Shown here: positions 1-5,565 of the stretch, in pieces | How positions within the stretch are numbered: the first letter of the stretch is position 1 | How the letters are laid out: each line of letters begins with the position of its first letter | Source: Bauldia sp. | Lineage (GTDB): Bacteria > Pseudomonadota > Alphaproteobacteria > Rhizobiales > Kaistiaceae | Assembly (NCBI GenBank): GCA_020442095.1 | Contig: JAGRKY010000340.1 | Location: 1 to 5,565 of the forward strand | Reading direction: 5' to 3' | Length of the DNA stretch: 5,565 nucleotides | Position numbers and translations under genes: made by a program | Notes under the pieces: model-generated | Databases searched by the model: none | What the model was told of the DNA's origin: nothing | What the model saw: the letters and a program-made list of their open reading frames with translations, nothing else

Positions 1-904
1 TCGTCTACCACTTCAGCTGGGATCTGTCGGCCAATCGCCTGATCGCCGTCGACGTCGGCGAGAACCTCGCATGGATCGTGTTCGCCCGGTTGATCGCCGG
101 CACCTTCCTGGCGCTCGTCGGCGTCAACCTGGTCATGGCGATGCGGAAGGGCTTCCGTCCCCGCCCGTATTTCCGCCGGCTGGCGATCATCCTCGCGGCG
201 GCACTGGTGGTCAGCGCCGGGACCTACTGGTTCCAGCCGGAATCCTTCGTCTTCTTCGGCGTCCTGCACTGCATCGTTGTGGCGAGCATCCTGGCGCTGC
301 CGTTCCTGCGAGCCCCCATCTGGCTTACGGCGATCGTCGCGGTCTTCTTCCTCGCCGGGCCGCATTTCCTCGCCAACCCGGTCTTCAATTCCTATGCCTG
401 GTACTGGCTCGGCCTTTCCACCGATCCGCCGGTGACGGTCGACTATGTGCCGCTCTTCCCCTGGTTCGGCGTGGTGCTCCTGGGGGTCGCCGCCGGGCGC
501 ATCCTTCTCGACCACCACGACTGGCGGCTGTGGCAATGGCGCGGCGAAGGGCGGATCGCGCGACTGCTCGCCGCCGCCGGCCGGTGGAGCCTCGCCATCT
601 ACCTGATCCACCAGCCGATTATCGTCGGCATCCTGGTCGTGGTGGCGCCGCTGATCGGCCCGAGCGAGGCCGCGCTCGCCGAACAGCTCGCGGAGGAATA
701 TGACGCGAGCTGCGCGGTAGCGGGCTACGAACAGGAAGACTGCGACGCCTATTCGCGCTGTGTGGTGACGGGGCTGAGCGGCGAGCCCGGCATCCTGATC
801 GCCGCCAGCCGCCACGACCTCAGCGAGGCGCAGCTTGAACGCTGGCAGACGATCGTCAACGAATGCCGGGCGAAGACCCTACCCTCGGCCTCGACCAACG
901 GTAT

Positions 905-908
<4 letters not shown>
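1..908 (+). CDS. DUF1624 / HGSNAT-like membrane acyltransferase, 3' part
   Basis: The reading frame is open from base 3 and stops with TAG at 906-908, giving 301 visible residues. The true start lies upstream of the window; the GTG at 78 falls inside the conserved region and is not a credible start. The first visible residues, VYHFSWDLS, match the N-terminal motif of the DUF1624 family (heparan-alpha-glucosaminide N-acetyltransferase catalytic-like), where an H-x-S-W motif carries a conserved histidine (family knowledge; its role here is inferred). About six hydrophobic segments follow, at roughly visible residues 24-46, 59-73, 81-100, 106-124, 149-168 and 191-218. The last contains YLIHQP (200-205), a motif common in integral membrane acyltransferases. 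After it comes a soluble tail of about 80 residues with four cysteines (C237, C247, C253, C288). The acyl donor and acceptor are unknown. It converges on the sugar operon and is probably unrelated to it. Family assignment is fairly sure, function is not. Confidence 0.85.
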
Positions 909-1831
<923 letters not shown>

Positions 1832-1840
1832 GGATCGTAT

Positions 1841-1846
1841 CCTCCC
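1841..1846 (-). promoter_or_regulatory. ribosome-binding site of the lactonase gene
   Basis: On the minus strand this reads GGGAGG, 9 nt before the ATG at 1831. It supports that start and independent ribosome loading in the 30-nt gap after the permease gene. The gap is too short for an evident promoter, so the lactonase is most likely read from the operon message. Confidence 0.75.
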
Positions 1847-1861
1847 TATTGAATGGGTGCC

Positions 1862-2809
1862 CTAGCGGGCCGTCTTTTGTCCGCCGGCGGCGGTGATGAC
1901 GCCGACGATGATCAATCCGGTCAAGAGCAGCCTGATGCCCGCGCCAAGCCCGTAGGTATTCAGCATCGCCTCGACCAGGAACAGAAACAAGGCGGCGCCC
2001 CACAACCCCGGCACATTGGCGAAGCCGCCGGCGACCGACGTGCCGCCGATGACCACGACGGCGATCGAATTGAGCAGGTAGGTCTGGCCCATGTTCAGCG
2101 CCGCGCCACCGGAGAAGGCCGAGAAGAAGAAGCCGTTCAGCGCTGCGAAGACCGCACAGAGGACGTAGGTCAGGAAGCGGACGCGATTGACGTTGATGCC
2201 GGCGAGGCTCGCGGCGCGCATGTTCTGGCCGATCGCGGTCACCGACCGGCCATAGACCGTGCGGTGGAGGACGATGTGGATCGCCAGCGACAGGAGGATG
2301 ATGATGACGGCGAGCACCGGCACGCCGGAGACGGTCGCGGTGGCGAAGTCGGCGAGGACCGGCGGCGGCTTGATCCGAAGGCCGCGGTTGTACCAGATCG
2401 CCGCCGACTGGAAGAGGAAGCTCGACGACAGGGTGGCGATGATCGGCGGGATGCGCAGGAGGCGGATCAGCCCGTAGTTGATCAACCCGACGCAGAGGCC
2501 GACGGCGAGCGCCAGGATGAAGCCGACGATGATCATCGAATTCTGGGTGTCCATCACCTTGGTGGCGACGGTACCGGCAAGCGTCATGGTAGCGGGGATC
2601 GAGAGGTCGACATTGCCCGGCCCGAGGGTGATCACCATCATCTGGCCAAGGGCGACGATCACCGAGAAGGTGGCGAAGGAGAAGGCGGCGGTGAGCACGT
2701 CGCCGGCGCCCTGGCCCTGGGTGAAGGTGATCGTCGCGAGCCACACCGCGATCGCCGCGACGAAGGCCCAGATCCAGGGTTTGTCGAAGAGACGGGTCAG
2801 CGCGGGCAT
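1862..2809 (-). CDS. RbsC-type sugar ABC transporter permease (second permease)
   Basis: This 315-residue, strongly hydrophobic protein belongs to the branched BPD_transp_2 permease family of CUT2 (ribose-class) importers; about nine or ten membrane segments can be picked out. Diagnostic stretches are GPGNVDLSI (63-71), the cytoplasmic coupling segment around GRSVTAIGQN and AASLAGINVNRVRF (187-212), and IAVVVIGGTSVAGG (249-262), all close in pattern to RbsC. Its length is usual for the family. The frame stays open far upstream into the preceding gene, but the ATG at 2809 is chosen because it has GGAGGT 9 nt upstream and sits in the TGATG junction with the first permease, and because family homology begins there. 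With the first permease it probably forms the heterodimeric channel. The transported sugar is not identifiable from the permease alone. Confidence 0.93.
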   Translation of the reverse strand: MPALTRLFDKPWIWAFVAAIAVWLATITFTQGQGAGDVLTAAFSFATFSVIVALGQMMVITLGPGNVDLSIPATMTLAGTVATKVMDTQNSMIIVGFILALAVGLCVGLINYGLIRLLRIPPIIATLSSSFLFQSAAIWYNRGLRIKPPPVLADFATATVSGVPVLAVIIILLSLAIHIVLHRTVYGRSVTAIGQNMRAASLAGINVNRVRFLTYVLCAVFAALNGFFFSAFSGGAALNMGQTYLLNSIAVVVIGGTSVAGGFANVPGLWGAALFLFLVEAMLNTYGLGAGIRLLLTGLIIVGVITAAGGQKTAR

Positions 2810-2811
2810 CA
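2809..2811 (-). other. TGATG stop/start overlap between the two permease genes
   Basis: The TGA of the first permease (2811-2809) shares its final A with the ATG of the second (2809-2807), so the minus strand reads TGATG. One-base overlaps of this kind usually go with translational coupling by termination and reinitiation, which would hold the two permease subunits near a 1:1 ratio. The overlap is seen directly; coupling is inferred. Confidence 0.8.
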
Positions 2812-3849
2812 GCGGCGGACCTCCGCGCGGTTGATCAGCACCCGGAGCGCCAGGACGATGATCAGGATCGCGCCCTGCGCGCCGATCTGGAAATCCGGGT
2901 TGAGCTTGAGGAAGGTCAGGAAGGAATTGGCGAGCGTCAGCGTCGCGGCGCCGATCACCGCGCCGACCGGTGACACCCGACCGCCGACGAATTCGCTGCC
3001 GCCGAGGATCGCACCGGCGATCGACAGCAGCGTGTAGCGGACCGCGATATTGGCGTCGCCGGCGGTGGTCAGGCCGAGCAGCGCCAGCCCGGCCAGCATG
3101 CCGAAGAAGCCGGCAAGCGCGAAGCTGACCATCTTGATCTTGAGCAGCGACCAGCCGGCCCGGGCGACCGAGCGGGGATTGCCGCCGGCGCCGCGGATAA
3201 CCGCGCCATAGGCGGTCCGCATCAGGGCGAAATGGACGACGACGGCGATGATCACCAGCGCGACGATGGCGAAGGGGACGAACGGCGTCTGGATGGTCAT
3301 CGTCGCCTTCAGCCAGGCCGGCGCCCGACCACCCGGCGTCGGCAGCACGAGGATCGCCAGCCCGGCCCAGACGAAGGACATGCCGAGGGTGACGACGATC
3401 GACGGCAGGTTGCGTATGTGGATCAGCGCGCCAAGGAGCGCATAGACGCCGACGCCCGCGGCGAGGACGATCACGCCGGAGAGCGGCGTCGTCAGGATCC
3501 ACGGCGCCGGGTCAGGCAGCATGCCTTCGAGCGCCGGCAACCCGGCGATCCCGCCATCGAGCATCGTCGCGCCGACCGCGACGACGAAGCCGACATAGGC
3601 GCCGATCGAAAGGTCGAGGTCGTTGACGCAGAGGACGAACATCTGGGCGATGGTCGCGAGCGCGATCGGGACCGAGAGGTTGAACAGGAGCTTCAGCCCG
3701 ATCGGGCTCATCGCCCGCGGCTGGAGATAGAAGATCGCGAGCAGGATCACGACCAGCGAGAAGGCCGGCAGGATCGAGCGCAGGACCCGCGGCGAGGTCA
3801 GCCGCGCGAACAGGCTCTCCTGCGGGGCAGCGGCGGTCGCGTCGCTCAT
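2809..3849 (-). CDS. RbsC-type sugar ABC transporter permease (first permease)
   Basis: A 346-residue inner-membrane permease of the BPD_transp_2/CUT2 family. It starts with a short cytoplasmic leader (about residues 1-23), followed by about ten hydrophobic segments from residue 24 to about 338. Family markers are VNDLDLSIG (75-83), the coupling segment [18 protein letters not shown] (215-232), [14 protein letters not shown] (277-290) and [13 protein letters not shown] (318-330). It is slightly longer than typical RbsC proteins (about 320). Part of the excess is a Gly/Pro-rich loop at 98-120 ([12 protein letters not shown] and PDPAPW), likely periplasmic. It differs clearly from the second permease, so the two probably pair as a heterodimer. 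The ATG at 3849 overlaps the ATPase stop as ATGA, and an AGGAGG site lies just upstream within the ATPase's last codons. Confidence 0.93.
   Translation of the reverse strand: MSDATAAAPQESLFARLTSPRVLRSILPAFSLVVILLAIFYLQPRAMSPIGLKLLFNLSVPIALATIAQMFVLCVNDLDLSIGAYVGFVVAVGATMLDGGIAGLPALEGMLPDPAPWILTTPLSGVIVLAAGVGVYALLGALIHIRNLPSIVVTLGMSFVWAGLAILVLPTPGGRAPAWLKATMTIQTPFVPFAIVALVIIAVVVHFALMRTAYGAVIRGAGGNPRSVARAGWSLLKIKMVSFALAGFFGMLAGLALLGLTTAGDANIAVRYTLLSIAGAILGGSEFVGGRVSPVGAVIGAATLTLANSFLTFLKLNPDFQIGAQGAILIIVLALRVLINRAEVRR
2819..2824 (-). promoter_or_regulatory. ribosome-binding site of the second permease
   Basis: The minus strand reads GGAGGT, 9 nt before the ATG at 2809. It lies inside the last codons of the first permease (the EV of its AEVRR end) and decides the start of the second permease against the much longer open frame upstream. 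Confidence 0.8.
3846..3849 (-). other. ATGA overlap between the ATPase and first permease genes
   Basis: The minus strand reads ATGA: the permease start ATG (3849-3847) overlaps the ATPase stop TGA (3848-3846). This four-base overlap is the classic junction of coupled genes and fixes both gene ends. Confidence 0.85.
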
Positions 3850-5324
3850 GCGTCCTCCTGCTCGAAGGAGGAGTGCAGGACCTTCTCCTCGGTGAGTTCG
3901 CTGCGCGGCAGGTCGGCGACGATCCGCCCCTCGCGGAAAATGTAGATGTGGTCGCAGTGGTCGAGCTCGTCGATCTCGGTCGTGTACCAGATGAAGGTGC
4001 GGCCGGCCCTCGCCTCCTCGCGGATCATGCCGTAGACCTCCTGCTTGGTGCCGACATCGACGCCGCGCATCGGGTCGTCCATCAGCACGGTCTCTGCGTC
4101 GGAGGCCAGCGCCCGGGCGAACAGCGCCTTTTGCTGGTTGCCGCCGGAGAGCGACAGGATGTTGTTGTGGACGTCGGGCGTGCGGATGCCGATCCGCTCC
4201 CGCCAGGTCTCGGCGAGCGCATCCTCCTTCTGCGGGTCGATCAGCGGGCCGGACCTAAGCGCCCTGAGCGAGCGGATACCGGTGTTGCGGGCAATCGACC
4301 AGAGCGGAAAGATGCCGTCGTTCTGGCGGTCGCCGGCAACCAGCGCCACCGGTCCGGAGACCGAGATGTCGCTGCTCCGGCGGGTCTCCGCCGCGGCGAT
4401 GATGTCGAGCAGCATCGCCTTCTGGCCGTGGCCGTCGAGACCGGCAAGGCCGACGACCTCGCCGGGATGGGCGACGAGCCTGCGATCGTCGGTCTGGCCT
4501 CTCGGGCGCGCCTCGACCCGCGGCGCGCCTTCCGCGCGCTTGGACGAGAAGACCGTTGCCTCGGCATCGTCGCGCTTGGCGACGCTGCCCATCGCCGCGA
4601 CCAGCGAGTCGCGGGTGAAATCCTTGGCCGCCCGTTCGGCGACCACCTTGCCGTCCCGCATGACGATGATGCGGTCGGCGGTCTCGAGGATTTCCCCGAG
4701 CAGATGCGAGATCAGGATGCAGGAGCCGCCTTCCGCAACGAAGCTGCGGACGAAGGCGAGAAGCTGGTTGGCGACGTGCGCGTCGAGCGACGAGGTCGGC
4801 TCGTCGAGGATCACCAGCGCCGCGGCGGTATCGGTGACCGAGAAGGCCCGCGCGATCTCGACCATCTGGCGGCGGGCGATCGAAAGGTCGCCGACATTGT
4901 CACCCGCGGCGATGCCGTGGCCGGGGAAAATGCGGTCGAGCTGGTCGATGATCAGCCTGCCGGCGCGCCGCCGCCACCCGAAGCCCGACAACGCGGAATG
5001 CATGATCCGGGCATTCTCGGCGACGGTGAGATTGGGGCAGAGCGACAGTTCCTGGAAGACGCAGCGGATGCCCGCCCTGGTGGCGGTCGCCACGGAATAG
5101 CCGGCGGTGAGGTCGGTGCCGCGCACCGAGATGGTGCCGGCGCCCGGCGGGGTCGTCCCCGACAGCACGTTCATCAGCGTCGATTTGCCGGCGCCGTTGT
5201 GGCCGACAAGGCCGACGCACTCGCCCGCGTTGACGACGAGGTCTACGCCGTCAAGCGCACGGACGGCGCCGAAATGTTTTTCGACGCCGTCCAGCCTTAC
5301 GATGTTTTCGGTCGCCCCGGACAT
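3846..5324 (-). CDS. RbsA-type double-domain sugar ABC transporter ATPase
   Basis: A 492-residue cytoplasmic ATPase with two fused nucleotide-binding domains, as in CUT2 importers (RbsA is about 500). Domain 1 has Walker [10 protein letters not shown] (41-49), the Q-loop glutamine Q91 in FQELS, a non-canonical signature LSIARRQ (147-153), Walker B VILDEP with E175, and the H-loop H207 in ISHLLGE. Domain 2 has a degenerate Walker A (GLDGHGQKA, 295-303), a canonical signature LSGGNQQK (392-399), a Walker B LMDDP (414-418) with D417 where glutamate is usual, and TTEIDE (448-453) with no H-loop histidine. Walker A1 with signature 2 therefore forms one complete ATP site; the other site is degenerate, as usual in this family. 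Domain 2 also looks shortened between its Walker A and [10 protein letters not shown] (331-340). The start at 5324 is the only ATG before an in-frame upstream stop, but its ribosome-binding site is weak. The gene overlaps the first permease by ATGA. Confidence 0.95.
   Translation of the reverse strand: MSGATENIVRLDGVEKHFGAVRALDGVDLVVNAGECVGLVGHNGAGKSTLMNVLSGTTPPGAGTISVRGTDLTAGYSVATATRAGIRCVFQELSLCPNLTVAENARIMHSALSGFGWRRRAGRLIIDQLDRIFPGHGIAAGDNVGDLSIARRQMVEIARAFSVTDTAAALVILDEPTSSLDAHVANQLLAFVRSFVAEGGSCILISHLLGEILETADRIIVMRDGKVVAERAAKDFTRDSLVAAMGSVAKRDDAEATVFSSKRAEGAPRVEARPRGQTDDRRLVAHPGEVVGLAGLDGHGQKAMLLDIIAAAETRRSSDISVSGPVALVAGDRQNDGIFPLWSIARNTGIRSLRALRSGPLIDPQKEDALAETWRERIGIRTPDVHNNILSLSGGNQQKALFARALASDAETVLMDDPMRGVDVGTKQEVYGMIREEARAGRTFIWYTTEIDELDHCDHIYIFREGRIVADLPRSELTEEKVLHSSFEQEDA
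3853..3872 (-). promoter_or_regulatory. SD-sequestering hairpin before the first permease
   Basis: On the minus-strand message, TCCTCCT (3872-3866) can pair perfectly over 7 bp with AGGAGGA (3859-3853), leaving a 6-nt loop TCGAGC. The 3' arm is the Shine-Dalgarno sequence of the first permease, and its AGGAGG core ends 4 nt before the ATG at 3849. The whole element lies within the last codons of the ATPase (…SSFEQED). A ribosome finishing the ATPase would melt the stem, so this is a plausible translational-coupling device. Pairing is seen directly; function is inferred. Confidence 0.6.
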
Positions 5325-5342
5325 TGCCCACGATCGTCAGCC

Positions 5343-5371
5343 CGGGAGACGGCCAGGACGGCCGCCTCCCG
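5343..5371 (-). other. stem-loop between binding-protein and ATPase genes
   Basis: Arms 5343-5354 and 5360-5371 form a 12-bp stem with a 5-nt loop. The single imperfect position (5349 with 5365) is an A-C mismatch on the plus strand but a G-U wobble in minus-strand RNA, so the helix is continuous only in the operon transcript. It starts 9 nt after the binding-protein stop and ends 18 nt before the ATPase ATG. No U-tract follows, so it is not a standard intrinsic terminator. In sugar ABC operons such elements commonly protect the upstream binding-protein message or reduce downstream expression; that role is inferred here. Confidence 0.7.
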
Positions 5372-5380
5372 AACCGCACA

Positions 5381-5565
5381 TCACATCTTCGCTTCGTCGA
5401 CGACCTTCTTGGCGTCGTCGAGCGAATATTCGGTATTGGCGACGCCACCCGGCTCGGTGTTGGCGAGGCTCTCCTCGAGGGTCCCCTGGTCGATGCGCAG
5501 GAACGGCACCGTCAGGTCCTTCGGCACGTCGGCGCCGTCGAGGATCTGCTGGGCGACCCAGAAGG
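5381..5565 (-). CDS. periplasmic sugar-binding protein, C-terminal end
   Basis: Only the last 60 codons plus two bases are in the window; the gene continues past the right edge. The visible protein begins FWVAQQILDG, continues with VPFLRIDQGTLEES and GGVANTEYSLDDAKK, and ends VVDEAKM before TGA (5383-5381). The hydrophobic helix with a QQILDG stretch, followed by the 'P..l.tip....' style strand and a short charged C-terminal helix, fits the end of a periplasmic-binding-protein domain of the ribose/LacI-like class. Position supports this strongly: it is the first visible gene of a CUT2 operon, 56 nt before the ATPase, where the solute-binding gene is expected. The ligand pocket and signal peptide lie outside the window, so the sugar cannot be predicted. 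Confidence 0.8.
   Translation of the reverse strand, partial: FWVAQQILDGADVPKDLTVPFLRIDQGTLEESLANTEPGGVANTEYSLDDAKKVVDEAKM

Noticed and set aside
78..80. GTG as the start of the + strand acyltransferase-like gene
   Set aside because: The frame is open and clearly family-like upstream of it (HFSWDLS), so the gene is cut by the window edge rather than starting here.
1853..3037. Plus-strand open frame of 394 codons opposite the permeases
   Set aside because: Its translation is dominated by Asp, Arg, His, Gly and Glu, as expected from the complement of membrane-protein codons. It has no recognisable domain.
2810..3502. Upstream extension of the second permease frame, which stays open to 3502
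   Set aside because: The extension is an out-of-frame reading of the first permease and is Arg/Asp-rich. The ATG at 2809 has a good ribosome-binding site and matches the family N-terminus, so a fused 546-residue protein is not credible.
3232..3945. Plus-strand open frame of 237 codons opposite the first permease
   Set aside because: Extreme Asp/Arg/Glu/Gln composition and no motif; an antisense shadow.
4045..5100. Plus-strand open frame of 351 codons opposite the ATPase
   Set aside because: Ser/Arg/Ala-rich, no domain, and antisense to conserved ATPase motifs.
5343..5371. Intrinsic terminator ending the binding-protein transcript
   Set aside because: The stem is strong but no run of U follows it on the minus strand, and the ATPase begins 18 nt later with no room for its own promoter. 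Kept as a stem-loop of another role.
5251..5448. Minus-strand small open frame of 65 codons covering the 5325-5380 gap
   Set aside because: It overlaps both the binding-protein end and the ATPase start in another frame, is Arg-rich, and runs through the stem-loop. No ribosome-binding site stands out.

Overview
The window is GC-rich (visibly around two-thirds G+C), densely packed, single-organism DNA. Codon use, protein style and gene content suggest an alphaproteobacterium, probably of the Rhizobiales/Hyphomicrobiales type. That assignment is inference from sequence style, not a database match. There is no mobile element, tRNA, rRNA or CRISPR array, and no stretch over 300 bases lacks a gene.

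Layout. Bases 1-908 (+ strand) hold the 3' part of a DUF1624 / heparan-alpha-glucosaminide N-acetyltransferase-like membrane protein. From 5565 down to 905 (- strand) runs one operon read right to left: the last 60 codons of a periplasmic sugar-binding protein, a 56-nt gap with a strong stem-loop, a double-domain (RbsA-type) ATPase, two RbsC-type permeases, and an SMP-30/gluconolactonase-like enzyme. The operon and the + strand gene converge, and their two TAG stop codons share one CTAG palindrome at 905-908.

How it works together. The binding protein, ATPase and two different permeases make a CUT2-type (ribose-class) ABC importer. Having two different permeases points to a heterodimeric membrane channel. 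The lactonase at the end of the operon has all the expected metal and substrate residues and no signal peptide. The simplest reading is that an imported aldose or related sugar is oxidised to a lactone by an enzyme encoded elsewhere and then hydrolysed by this enzyme in the cytoplasm. The substrate cannot be read from the sequence. The ATPase and permease genes overlap (ATGA, then TGATG), so translational coupling is likely. The operon promoter lies beyond base 5565.

This is mostly an ordinary catabolic transport operon. The points most worth a second look are a hairpin that sequesters the ribosome-binding site of the first permease, the shortened and degenerate second half of the ATPase, the stem-loop after the binding-protein gene, and the shared stop-codon palindrome.
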